DNA from: a virus
DNA length: 64,000 nt
Direction: 5' to 3' (one strand)
Virus record (IMG/VR): IMGVR_UViG_3300034684_000292
Location: 1 to 64,000 of that record
Made by a program: the position numbers and the translations under genes. Numbering within the stretch: the first letter of the stretch is position 1; every line of letters starts with the position of its first letter. Of this stretch, positions 1-8,310 are shown one piece after another. Under the pieces are notes generated by a model. That model had not been told where the DNA came from. It searched no databases and saw nothing but the letters and a program-made list of their open reading frames with translations.

Positions 1-751
1 CAATATTACCATTACTGTTCCATTGTATATTTCCATCAGCGATAAATCCACTTCCGTCAAATTTGAATTTTACTTTTCCGCCTGCGGCAGTAATTTCTCC
101 TGTCTTTCCGTCAATGATAATATTCGGCACAAAGTCTGCCTGACCCGAATAATCCGCAGCGACGCCATTTACAGTTCCCCTTAACGAAATCAGTTTATCG
201 TCTTTGAAAATAAGGTTCGCAAGGTTGGCCTCTTCACCTATCAAAACCTTAACCGCCAAACTTTCCATCCAAGTAACTGGTACATACCCGGCAGGTGTCT
301 TTCCGCCTGTGGGAGCTACATCGGCCGTAACCTCGCCCTTACTTGAAAGGGTGTACCAATAACTTTCAGCTGCGCTTGCTCCACGAACATAGATATAATC
401 CCTTACCTCGTTTGTATATCGATGAGTATCGCCTTCAACCCACTCCTTCTGAACAACAATCGGTCCCGGTAAACCTTCATCTCCTTTCTCCCCATACGTG
501 CCGATGATAACAGGATTTGTGGTCGAAGAAGTGCCGTCGGTATAGATTGTAGTCTCATATCTCCACAAATACTTATTAGTAGGCGTAAGGACAGCATCAG
601 ATGGATTTGTTGTCCATCCAGATGTTTCACGTGTTACTCCACTCGCAAGACTTGTAGCAAGGTAAAATTCCTTAACCAACGAAATGCCTTTTCCAGGAAG
701 GCCGTCCTTCGGCCGTCGCTTTACTACCGTACTTCCTTGATATACTGCCAT
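1..751 (-). CDS. Collagen-like tail fibre protein, N-terminal part (truncated by window edge)
   Basis: This reading frame starts at an ATG at 751 and runs off the left edge after 250 codons without a stop. Two short Gly-X-Y collagen-like tracts are visible, KDGLPGKG at residues 15-22 and GEKGDEGLPGP at residues 87-97. They are followed by beta-rich, Gly/Thr-rich sequence. Collagen-like repeats at the start of a beta-structured protein are common in trimeric phage tail fibres, so an exposed, host-contacting fibre is the likely role. The start lies one base after the stop of the upstream 123-residue gene, in the same tail-fibre cluster. The C-terminal half and any receptor-binding tip lie outside the window. 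Confidence 0.75.
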   Translation of the reverse strand, partial: MAVYQGSTVVKRRPKDGLPGKGISLVKEFYLATSLASGVTRETSGWTTNPSDAVLTPTNKYLWRYETTIYTDGTSSTTNPVIIGTYGEKGDEGLPGPIVVQKEWVEGDTHRYTNEVRDYIYVRGASAAESYWYTLSSKGEVTADVAPTGGKTPAGYVPVTWMESLAVKVLIGEEANLANLIFKDDKLISLRGTVNGVAADYSGQADFVPNIIIDGKTGEITAAGGKVKFKFDGSGFIADGNIQWNSNGNI

Positions 752-752
752 A

Positions 753-1124
753 TCACAAGCTATTAATTACATTGTTTGCAATTTCTTTCGCTCTAACCCT
801 GAATGCCTGATAATCGTTGTACTCGGCGATGTATTCGGCACGCTTTGCATCGGTTAGGTTGGAGGTTGTGTCTTTTGCCATCTCATGATTAGCAATGATA
901 GACTCTACTTTACTTTGTTCGTACTTAGAGCGTATCAATGCCGATACTATTTCAGCATACGACCGTCCTTCTACATCTACATTCTCGCAAATGTATTTTT
1001 TTACATCGCCGTCTTCATCCGCAACAGGCACATCTTCGTAATCGAAGAAAATGCGCAATAACGTTCCTTCCTTAATTACATTCATTGTAGGAAGAGTTCC
1101 TTCATAATTTCCGCTACATTTCAT
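753..1124 (-). CDS. Small tail-module protein of unknown function
   Basis: A 123-residue acidic protein sits between the lectin-like adhesin and the collagen-like fibre. The N-terminal half looks beta-rich. The C-terminal half (from about residue 55) is helical, charged and Ala-rich. I do not recognise a family. Its size and position between fibre genes would suit a fibre accessory or assembly protein, but that is inference from context only. The ATG at 1124 follows the adhesin stop by 19 bases, so it belongs to the same operon. Confidence 0.7.
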   Translation of the reverse strand: MKCSGNYEGTLPTMNVIKEGTLLRIFFDYEDVPVADEDGDVKKYICENVDVEGRSYAEIVSALIRSKYEQSKVESIIANHEMAKDTTSNLTDAKRAEYIAEYNDYQAFRVRAKEIANNVINSL

Positions 1125-1143
1125 ATCTTATTAGTTTAAATAG

Positions 1144-2457
1144 TTATATGTCTTTTCCGTTTACAAAATTTAGCATTCCATAATATGCAAGCCGAGAACT
1201 GAATTGAGGTTCAGAATCTCCAATACTCCACATTGAATCGATAGAAAAGAGACCATTCTGTGAACCACCATCGTCCGAGCCTCCTCCAAACATACACATA
1301 CTACCCATATCATTCCCATAAAAATAATCCGCCCAATATGATGTTGAATTACCTCCAAGACTAACAGGAAATATATCAAAATATTCACCAAGAATTATGC
1401 GCTGAATGTAATTTGACGTTGTTGGTCTAACAAGTTGCCTATATTTACCCTGAGGTGCCACACCAAGTTCATCCTCTGTAGGTATCCTATTTCCCTCATA
1501 TAAGAATATTTCAGTACCAAATTGGCTCCCATACGGCGTCGAACCAAAATAAACCCCTTGTATTATCTCCCACAACCATCCATAAGGGTCTTCAATACCC
1601 ATAAGGTTAACTCGACTACAATTATCTCCAACAATACTTCCGTTTGTTACTACTATCGGAATATTTCCAAAATTATCTCCAAGACTTCTTGTTGCACCCG
1701 TAACAAAAGATAACGAAGGAATAAGTAAATTTTTTCGTGTACTTCCTCCAATCCCATATCCTAATCTTGCTTGAATATTAGTATCCCCATACTCAGATAA
1801 TCCTAACATCACCATAAGTTTCCTCGCATTGTAATCAACTAATCCCCAATTACCTCCCCAATATTGGGCAGCATTCCAGTATCCATTAATGGATTCAAAC
1901 GTAGTAACCAACACATTCGAACGTGATACAAGAGCTGAACCCGTCACATTTCCTTTATACGCTCCAATTACGTTGTACAGTCCACCGTGAGCATTTCCAA
2001 TATAATGCCCTCCGATAGGAAGCTGAGACATCCACAAAACGGGTAATCCAGTTACACTGTCTGTCTGTACACGATAATATAGTCTCGGAGAGATAAACAT
2101 AACATTACCTTCACCTTCATCTAATCGAGTGCCATCAGAATAGTAAAAACTACTATTTGGATGAAGCTTTGCAGCTCTACCTTCAGGTGTTACCAAATAT
2201 CTCCCACTTTGTGATTTATACTCTTCCCAAGCTGTAAGGTTTCCTATTCTACCATAATTTGTGGAAGTCTGATATGCATGCTTAATTGGTACTCCCCACG
2301 CTACCTGTCGAAGCAATTGTTCGTCTCCGGCATTGATTGCGTTCATGAAGTCTTCAAGCTTAATTCTCCGAACACTTCCGCCAACCTCTATCAAAACCGA
2401 ATTTGTTCTTAGCATTGAACTCACAAGAGTTTCGCTGCCTAATGTTTTTTTTGCCAT
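1144..2457 (-). CDS. Receptor-binding adhesin with C-type-lectin-like C-terminus (DGR-target-like)
   Basis: The 437-residue protein has a short helical N-terminus (residues about 1-50) and a long beta-rich body. Its C-terminus resembles the C-type-lectin / formylglycine-enzyme-like fold of phage tropism determinants: a GIEDPYGWLWE motif at residues 287-297, a Tyr/Trp-rich STSYWADYFY stretch at 371-380, a Gly/Ser loop at 391-402 and a closing SSRLAYYG at 420-427. In known diversity-generating retroelement (DGR) targets this last segment is the variable region, ending in a conserved Arg-Leu strand. The likely role is receptor recognition at the tail tip. No reverse transcriptase or template repeat was found in the window, so active diversification is unproven. 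The lectin-fold call is by motif resemblance only. Confidence 0.75.
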   Translation of the reverse strand: MAKKTLGSETLVSSMLRTNSVLIEVGGSVRRIKLEDFMNAINAGDEQLLRQVAWGVPIKHAYQTSTNYGRIGNLTAWEEYKSQSGRYLVTPEGRAAKLHPNSSFYYSDGTRLDEGEGNVMFISPRLYYRVQTDSVTGLPVLWMSQLPIGGHYIGNAHGGLYNVIGAYKGNVTGSALVSRSNVLVTTFESINGYWNAAQYWGGNWGLVDYNARKLMVMLGLSEYGDTNIQARLGYGIGGSTRKNLLIPSLSFVTGATRSLGDNFGNIPIVVTNGSIVGDNCSRVNLMGIEDPYGWLWEIIQGVYFGSTPYGSQFGTEIFLYEGNRIPTEDELGVAPQGKYRQLVRPTTSNYIQRIILGEYFDIFPVSLGGNSTSYWADYFYGNDMGSMCMFGGGSDDGGSQNGLFSIDSMWSIGDSEPQFSSRLAYYGMLNFVNGKDI

Positions 2458-2468
2458 ATTGTTAATTA

Positions 2469-3482
2469 TTAAAATGTTACTTCTGCCATTACATCTACAT
2501 CGTAGTAATTACCGTTGCGGTCTGTCTCAGTAGTCGTCACAACAATCGTATTTGTTGCGGACGTTTTCAACGACGTCCAATCCTCTCTGTTCATCACATC
2601 TAATCGCCATACAGCGCCGGCAGGTGCATATACTGCGCCCGTTTTCATGTTTACGATTTTTGCCGTAACTGTCACATTATTTCCTTCTGAAACCATTTTA
2701 TTCGCCGATGTTATCTCGACAATTACTTTGTACTCGTCCGACACGTCCATGATGCGTATCCCCGCACGTGCAATAACAGGTTCGCCTACTGCGCTTGTCT
2801 TGTATATTTCTACAATGAAAAGCTGCGCTCCACCGATATCTTCACGTGTTACAGTAATGTTTTTCTGACCGACTTTTTCAGGCCATTCAACAAAATCTTT
2901 AAACCATTTCGTATGATAACTCATAATTTGAGTAACACCCTGAAACAGCTTCGTTGTAAGATTAGTTGATGTAACATCGCTTGATAGTGTTTCCGTTTCT
3001 GCAAGTATCGTTGCATAATACGAGCTTGCACCCATCTTCTGTATAACAATCTCCAATTCGCCAGATAACGTGTATTCAACTCCTGCAACGCTTACCTGCG
3101 TAGTGTAGGAAAGAATATCCCCTGCTACATTTATTGAGCTCGCAAGATTCTTTACAATCTTAATGTGCCCCTCATCGTTTATCTGAAACTTACTTGTAGA
3201 ATCATTTGTCCAACCTCCAACAGTAGTTCCATTAAAATTCAACAATGTTCCATTATAAGACCAGCTGTGAGATAGTATGTTAACTACCAATCCACGAGTA
3301 GAAACAATATTTGGTATCCGAATAGGTTGATTTTCCGGTATCTCCCAATTAGGAGCTATCGCCCCACTGACTTCGTCTATTGCCTGAAACAAAGGTATTC
3401 CGTTATTCCCAAACGTAAGAATAAGACTATCAGAAGACCGAAGCCTTTTGATAGTAATGGAATTTTGTGCGCTAAATGCCAT
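2469..3482 (-). CDS. Tail fibre/baseplate protein with Ig-like beta domains
   Basis: A 337-residue, Ser/Thr/Val/Ile-rich protein with no hydrophobic leader. The C-terminal 100 residues, around a YKVIVEI strand and the segment NNVTVTAKIV, have the alternating pattern of an Ig-like or big-type beta-sandwich. The N-terminal region has repeated short beta strands. No enzymatic motif is seen. It lies in the fibre cluster and overlaps the small gene upstream by 11 bases, so it is probably cotranslated. The likely role is a structural distal-tail or fibre component. The exact family is not recognised. Confidence 0.7.
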   Translation of the reverse strand: MAFSAQNSITIKRLRSSDSLILTFGNNGIPLFQAIDEVSGAIAPNWEIPENQPIRIPNIVSTRGLVVNILSHSWSYNGTLLNFNGTTVGGWTNDSTSKFQINDEGHIKIVKNLASSINVAGDILSYTTQVSVAGVEYTLSGELEIVIQKMGASSYYATILAETETLSSDVTSTNLTTKLFQGVTQIMSYHTKWFKDFVEWPEKVGQKNITVTREDIGGAQLFIVEIYKTSAVGEPVIARAGIRIMDVSDEYKVIVEITSANKMVSEGNNVTVTAKIVNMKTGAVYAPAGAVWRLDVMNREDWTSLKTSATNTIVVTTTETDRNGNYYDVDVMAEVTF

Positions 3483-3693
3483 AGTTTTCGTTTTTTATTA
3501 GTCGTTTAATATATTGGTTTGTATATATCTTAGCCCCAAGTTGTTTAACCCTTGCGTCTATGTCTCCTTCAAGGTGAGGGTTATTCAATACCTCATTCTG
3601 ATTTAGAACAATCAAATCTCCTTTTTTAAAGTGCCCCACTGTATCGATATTAATATCGACTGCTTTTTTTATTGTTGTTACAATGTACTTCAT
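3472..3693 (-). CDS. Small hypothetical protein in the tail-fibre cluster
   Basis: A 73-residue, Lys/Asn/Ile-rich protein starting at an ATG at 3693. It overlaps the downstream Ig-like tail gene by 11 bases and follows the stop of the upstream tail gene by 2 bases. The sequence reads as a small mixed alpha/beta fold, with a GHFKKGDLIVL segment like a short beta barrel strand pair. No family is recognised. Tight packing within the fibre operon suggests a small structural or assembly partner of the adjacent tail proteins. Confidence 0.6.
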   Translation of the reverse strand: MKYIVTTIKKAVDINIDTVGHFKKGDLIVLNQNEVLNNPHLEGDIDARVKQLGAKIYTNQYIKRLIKNENYGI

Positions 3694-3695
3694 AA

Positions 3696-4889
3696 TTAAT
3701 TGTTTATATAGTCATTTCCATCTGTATCCGTATAATCATTAGTTCCATCAGTTAGCCCATAAAAAGCACCCTTTTGTTCGGTTTTTACGTATATGTCCAT
3801 CCAATCGTCAAGATATGTATTTCCTATACCTGTGCGATTAAGTTCAACTACAACTTTACTTCCCTCCTGCCACTCCATTTCATCAATGGTAGCCGTATCG
3901 GTGTACCAAACCATCCGTAAAATTGGTTCCGGAATACGGACAATCTCACCATTAAAGTGTACCATAGCAAAATTTCTATGTAATGTTTCGCCTGGATTGA
4001 TTGAAACAGCACTCATCGGTTCAATCGAGAACGGAGGATAAACACGTACAACGGAACATTGCTGCCTTGCAACTTCCCTTGTACCTTCTTTGATTAATAT
4101 AAGAAAATCTCCTTTTTCTATTGTCCGTAAATCGAACACAATTGAAGTAAGCCCTATCGAAATAACTTCTAAATCAAACTCAGACATAGGTGTAAGCGTT
4201 TGACCCGTAATTCTATATAGCTCAACTGTATATCCCGATGTTACCTGTTGTGAACCCTTTGTTACTAATAGATTAATTCTTCGTTCATAAGAATTTCCGT
4301 CAATAGCATTAGACCTTTCACCCGCATCTATTCCATTTGCTACTTTATAATCATACATTAGTAGCTTATCAAGAAACGGGTTATATTTCATTACAGGGTC
4401 ATCTCCAATAGACAATTCATAAGTATCATCAACCTTATCTAATGTACTTAATAAAATTGTCTCGGTTTTAATAGGTACGTTTATTCCTGTCCTCATATCA
4501 GGTAAAACCGCCTCAAAATGTAGTTCAACCTTCTCTTCAACAGGTATATTACGAAAGATTGTTATAGCCCCACGATTATCTCCTGTGCCCTCGATACTAT
4601 ACAATCCATTCCATGCTGACAACGTGGAAATATCAACATTATTTACAAACCATTTCATTGATGCTAATAACCTATTAGCAATATGAGCTGTCCAACTACC
4701 ATCTGAAGCATCAGCAAGCACCTTAGGAAGAATGGCGAGAGGAGTTATACTCCTGTCCGGGATGTATTCATTTTGAACAGGGTCATATACCTGACTGCTC
4801 GGGCTCGCAGGCGTGAGAATCTTTAAACTTACCGCAGTTGTCAATGGCTGGTATTCTCGCCTAATTCGTTTTTTGTTTTCTACTATCAT
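3696..4889 (-). CDS. Tail structural protein, beta-rich
   Basis: A 397-residue beta-rich protein, starting at 4889 with a 4-base overlap with the upstream 519-residue tail gene (ATGA-type coupling). The basic N-terminus (residues 1-15) is followed by repeated strands and a C-terminal Asp/Thr/Asn-rich tail. No catalytic motif or membrane segment is present. It sits in a run of fibre-type proteins and is best called a tail fibre or distal baseplate structural protein. I cannot name a family. Confidence 0.7.
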   Translation of the reverse strand: MIVENKKRIRREYQPLTTAVSLKILTPASPSSQVYDPVQNEYIPDRSITPLAILPKVLADASDGSWTAHIANRLLASMKWFVNNVDISTLSAWNGLYSIEGTGDNRGAITIFRNIPVEEKVELHFEAVLPDMRTGINVPIKTETILLSTLDKVDDTYELSIGDDPVMKYNPFLDKLLMYDYKVANGIDAGERSNAIDGNSYERRINLLVTKGSQQVTSGYTVELYRITGQTLTPMSEFDLEVISIGLTSIVFDLRTIEKGDFLILIKEGTREVARQQCSVVRVYPPFSIEPMSAVSINPGETLHRNFAMVHFNGEIVRIPEPILRMVWYTDTATIDEMEWQEGSKVVVELNRTGIGNTYLDDWMDIYVKTEQKGAFYGLTDGTNDYTDTDGNDYINN

Positions 4890-6445
4890 ATTGTTAAGTT
4901 CATTATTGCCGTTTCACTTCCTGACGAAGCAACAAATCTAAACAGAGTACTTATACCTGCTCCTAAATCAGAGTAGGTTTGAGTATGCTGAAGAGTTATA
5001 TGGCCGTTAAAATCCTGATGTGCTATGTTCCATGCATCATCCTCCGCTTGATTGCCGCTTTCCCTTGTTACCTGCCATTCCTCAACCTCTGCAGTAACAT
5101 CGTCTAACCCCTTCATCACCTTGCAGGTTATATCCATGCTTTCGCCAAATGCAAGAAAATTGTCGCCTCCATTATCTATAATGAGTTCATACGGTGCATT
5201 TACTATTTGCTGAAGGTGACCATAGAAATAACCGTTACCAATTACCTGTCCACTACCCGTAAAGTTAGTGCCACCCAAATGAAATCCGTCAAGCTTTCCT
5301 TCTATACCATAGATGTTATTCTCTCCGTATTCCCATGTAGTCATATTACGGAGACGGATGGAATATTCCGTAGTGGAATAAGAACAAGCTTGTCTATCAG
5401 GATTAGTAGGATTAGCATAGCACGCAAAGTGCATGAAAGGCTTCGGGTGATTAAGTTGAGTCCATCTTTCCGATGTTCCTCTTAATACATACCTGAATTG
5501 TCCATTTGTAGCTGTATCGAGTATCTCCGTTATCCTGAAATAGCTCGTGTTAAATCCCTGTATGTGAAAATTACCATTGCGTTGGTCTTCGCTCTCCGTA
5601 TCATTTTGTCCATCGAAATTGTGATAGATACCCTGACACAAATCGTCAACATCGATAGCGCCAAATTCCCCGTCTTCCAATTTTAAAGTAATAATTCCAC
5701 TTTGAAGCTCATTTCCATTTTCGTCCTTATCTATCTCTACCGATTCGATTATACCAGCACCAAACGTTTGCCAATAAACTCCGGTATATACAAGCGTTCT
5801 ATTATATCTCAATTCCGGCACTTCGAGAAATTCCCACAGCCGAAGACTCCGCAATTCTGCTGCTCCATTCTCATCAATTCTACCACCACTGCCAAGCAAT
5901 CCGGGAATGTAATTTCCAATCTTAATCCCATCTAAGAATGTAATAACCTTTTGTGCTATATCTTCAATATCTTTCCGCAGATATTTGGCATCAGGCTGAT
6001 TCTCTACGATACTCAAAAAGTTCTTAGCCTGTTCGGCAGTCATGTGAACATCCCTTGCAGTTTCGGGAATATCCAAATCTCCAATTGCCCTTATATCTTC
6101 AAGTTGTTGATGTGAGGTAGCCGAGAAAGCATACATAAATGTCCAACCACCCTCAATTCTCCTGTAAAAACCTCTTCGTGCAGGGTCTGGGTCTTCGAGT
6201 ACGGAAACAAGTTCTCCGTTCTTCAACGGATAACCATCATCTCTTATAGGATTAAATCTGTCGGCTATCATTGCATCAAAGTTTGCATAAACTTTTGACA
6301 CACGTAAATATTGCAAGTTATTTAATCTAACCCACAATTCGTTTACACCTTCGGGGCCTATTGTCAAGTCATAAAACGACTTGTTTATTTTTGCCCTTAC
6401 AGATAAACCTTTTTCACCATTATAAATAGGGTCGTACTCTGTCAT
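4886..6445 (-). CDS. Large tail fibre/baseplate-associated protein with C-terminal Ig-like domain
   Basis: A protein of about 519 residues. The N-terminal segment MTEYDPIYNGEKGLSVR looks like a conserved attachment region. A helical segment follows (about residues 110-165), then extended beta-rich sequence, and the C-terminal 90 residues look like an Ig-like sandwich. The frame can be extended upstream to a TTG at 6475, adding 10 residues; I prefer the ATG at 6445 because TTG starts are rare in such hosts. A structural role in the host-contacting tail is inferred from size, composition and neighbours. It is the first long gene of the fibre module. Confidence 0.72.
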   Translation of the reverse strand: MTEYDPIYNGEKGLSVRAKINKSFYDLTIGPEGVNELWVRLNNLQYLRVSKVYANFDAMIADRFNPIRDDGYPLKNGELVSVLEDPDPARRGFYRRIEGGWTFMYAFSATSHQQLEDIRAIGDLDIPETARDVHMTAEQAKNFLSIVENQPDAKYLRKDIEDIAQKVITFLDGIKIGNYIPGLLGSGGRIDENGAAELRSLRLWEFLEVPELRYNRTLVYTGVYWQTFGAGIIESVEIDKDENGNELQSGIITLKLEDGEFGAIDVDDLCQGIYHNFDGQNDTESEDQRNGNFHIQGFNTSYFRITEILDTATNGQFRYVLRGTSERWTQLNHPKPFMHFACYANPTNPDRQACSYSTTEYSIRLRNMTTWEYGENNIYGIEGKLDGFHLGGTNFTGSGQVIGNGYFYGHLQQIVNAPYELIIDNGGDNFLAFGESMDITCKVMKGLDDVTAEVEEWQVTRESGNQAEDDAWNIAHQDFNGHITLQHTQTYSDLGAGISTLFRFVASSGSETAIMNLTI

Positions 6446-6520
6446 AAATTGAGAAAATAAGGGCAATCCGTACAATTCTGTACAAACCGCCCCTTTTTAA
6501 TGAAATGTCCTTTTCCCTGC

Positions 6521-6760
6521 TTATGCAACAGGATTAATCACTTTCCAATCCGCAACCGCTTTGTTTTCTGCTATACGCACGTAAAACACTTTCGTAGCCG
6601 TCGCAGCAACATTTGTAAACTGAGAGCCCTTAGGGAATTGTTTAATGTCTTCAACAATTACATCATCAACATCCTCAATAGCACCCTCACCCATAGCCAC
6701 CGAATAATGACGTGTCTTATCGGCCGGGTTTAAAATAACAAGTTTCTGTACTTTTGCCAT
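6521..6760 (-). CDS. Small acidic protein, first gene of the tail-fibre transcription unit
   Basis: A 79-residue protein with a compact beta-rich look and no Cys, membrane segment or recognisable family motif. It lies about 30 bases downstream of a canonical Bacteroidetes-type promoter (6790..6821) and is followed by the fibre genes. A small abundant virion component, such as a decoration or fibre-cap protein, would suit a gene with its own promoter next to tail genes, but nothing in the sequence proves that. Confidence 0.65.
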   Translation of the reverse strand: MAKVQKLVILNPADKTRHYSVAMGEGAIEDVDDVIVEDIKQFPKGSQFTNVAATATKVFYVRIAENKAVADWKVINPVA

Positions 6761-6789
6761 GTTCGTAATATTTAAATATTTTTACATGC

Positions 6790-6821
6790 CAAAGATAACT
6801 AATTTATTTATTGCCTACAAA
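6790..6821 (-). promoter_or_regulatory. Bacteroidetes-type promoter upstream of the tail-fibre unit
   Basis: Read on the minus strand, TTTG (6821-6818) is followed after 20 bp by TATCTTTG (6797-6790), an exact match to the -33 TTTG / -7 TAnnTTTG arrangement. It overlaps the last codons of queE and would start transcription near 6784, about 25 bases before the ATG at 6760. Confidence 0.7.
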
Positions 6822-7522
6822 TTTCTCGGAATAAATAAATCGGATAATTCCGACCTGTTTTTATCGTACAGAATAGCCATTTTATGAATTTGCATGTTTA
6901 TATCCACATCGAGGTTATCCTCAAATATTTTGTTCAGAAGTTCTATGTATCCCATTTTAGAACCCCAGAATAATCCGGCAGTTCTGTGAGAAACTTTGTT
7001 TTCCAGAGTTTTATAGAAATTCTTCATAAATTGATAGTCTTTTTCATCGTAAATTACAAACTTGAAGTAATCGTTCTTACCCATGAATTTGTAATTCTCA
7101 GATAGCATTCTGTGGTTTTCACCCGTACTCGGCCCTTTCACATCCAAAATAATAAATACATTATCAAATTCCTTGTACTTCTCAATCTTCATTGAACCGT
7201 TTGTTTCGATAACTACATTTATTCCTTCATCCTTAAAAGAACCAAGTAAATCTCCTACTTTTTGCAAAAGAGGTTCTCCACCTGTAAGACATACAAGTTT
7301 TACGTTGTATTTCTTTACTTCATTTACTATCTCCTCTTCGGACATAACCTTACCGCTCCCAATTTCGAGCGCTTCGGGAGTATCACAAAGAGTCCCAAAT
7401 GTTTTCTTGTAACAACGTATGTTACAACCGGCCAATCTTACGAACACGCACTTGGCTCCCATCCCGAAGGGATTAACCTCTCCCATAAATGCGGGATAAA
7501 TTGTATTAATTCTAAGCGACAT
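6815..7522 (-). CDS. queE: 7-carboxy-7-deazaguanine synthase (QueE), radical SAM
   Basis: QueE converts 6-carboxy-tetrahydropterin to 7-carboxy-7-deazaguanine, the third step of preQ0 synthesis. The 235-residue protein has the N-terminal FVRLAGCNIRC segment, three cysteines for the [4Fe-4S] cluster (C33, C37, C46) and the CDTPEAL sequence typical of QueE. The SAM-binding TGGEPLL motif is at residues 80-86. The second and third cysteines are eight residues apart instead of the usual two, so the cluster loop is longer than in textbook QueE. It overlaps the upstream 150-residue gene by 11 bases and closes an operon with queC and dpdA. In this phage it should supply preQ0 for DNA modification. 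Confidence 0.92.
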   Translation of the reverse strand: MSLRINTIYPAFMGEVNPFGMGAKCVFVRLAGCNIRCYKKTFGTLCDTPEALEIGSGKVMSEEEIVNEVKKYNVKLVCLTGGEPLLQKVGDLLGSFKDEGINVVIETNGSMKIEKYKEFDNVFIILDVKGPSTGENHRMLSENYKFMGKNDYFKFVIYDEKDYQFMKNFYKTLENKVSHRTAGLFWGSKMGYIELLNKIFEDNLDVDINMQIHKMAILYDKNRSELSDLFIPRNL

Positions 7523-7964
7523 AAATAAATTCCTCTTTAGTTAAATATGGTTTGAACTCCAATAATCTGTTTTTGTACACTCCTACAAAGTACCCAATAG
7601 CTATTACGATTACTTCTCTCAGATAATCCTGTTTTTTGTAAGTTTCCAAAAAATTGAGTAGTCTTGTTTGTCTTTCATCAACCGACTGCTCAAGATACTT
7701 TTCAACATTTTCCCTGTTTCTCCGCAACTCTATATGAGAACGTATAGAAAGCGCATAAGTTTGAAGCTCGTAAAAATTTACCATTTCTGCCAATGCAGCC
7801 GTTATAAGTGCCTTGTTATTGGTTGCATAAATTTTATCGAGCTCCACAGTTATTTTTCTTTTCGATTGATTGAGTACTTTCTCGAATTGTTCCCTGTTTT
7901 CGGCTTTTTTCATATCGTTGTACTCAACTACTGCTCCGACTAAACTGTTATACAGTGTATCCAT
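7512..7964 (-). CDS. Hypothetical helical protein between queE and dpdA
   Basis: A 150-residue, almost entirely helical, charged protein with no Cys cluster and no signal peptide. A moderately hydrophobic segment near residues 115-130 (VIVIAIGYFVGVY) could be a buried helix or a weak membrane segment. It overlaps both queE (11 bases) and the next basic gene (17 bases), so it is translated in the deazaguanine operon. No family is recognised, and whether it takes part in modification is unknown. Confidence 0.65.
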   Translation of the reverse strand: MDTLYNSLVGAVVEYNDMKKAENREQFEKVLNQSKRKITVELDKIYATNNKALITAALAEMVNFYELQTYALSIRSHIELRRNRENVEKYLEQSVDERQTRLLNFLETYKKQDYLREVIVIAIGYFVGVYKNRLLEFKPYLTKEEFIYVA

Positions 7965-8310
7965 TTTTACTCTTCTTTTTTAGTATTCTGTTTATTTTCT
8001 TAATCCTTCGTGTCAATAGACCAAATTTTCTCGGAGGTAGTATGTCTCTTCCTTCAAGACCATCTTTTAAATCATTCTGCAATTTAAGTTTTTCTCTAAT
8101 TAATCTCTCATGCGACCAACTTTCCTTAGGTGCATTTGGATAATCGTCATGTTTCCAAAAACCATCCACAAAAACTTGTTTCTTACCCTTATACACTCTG
8201 TGTGTTTTAGAGATATATTGAGTGTCTCCAATATTTCTGAGATGTTTTCTTATAACACTCTTTTTATTTTTTCCGCTTCGTAAGTGTTGTTTTACATTAG
8301 TTTGTTTCAT
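7948..8310 (-). CDS. Small basic hypothetical protein in the deazaguanine operon
   Basis: A 120-residue protein, strongly basic throughout (Lys/Arg/His-rich), with charged helices at its C-terminus. The composition suggests nucleic-acid or virion contact. It overlaps the upstream Cys-rich gene by 14 bases and the downstream helical gene by 17 bases, as expected for translational coupling. No recognised domain. Confidence 0.62.
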   Translation of the reverse strand: MKQTNVKQHLRSGKNKKSVIRKHLRNIGDTQYISKTHRVYKGKKQVFVDGFWKHDDYPNAPKESWSHERLIREKLKLQNDLKDGLEGRDILPPRKFGLLTRRIKKINRILKKKSKNGYTV

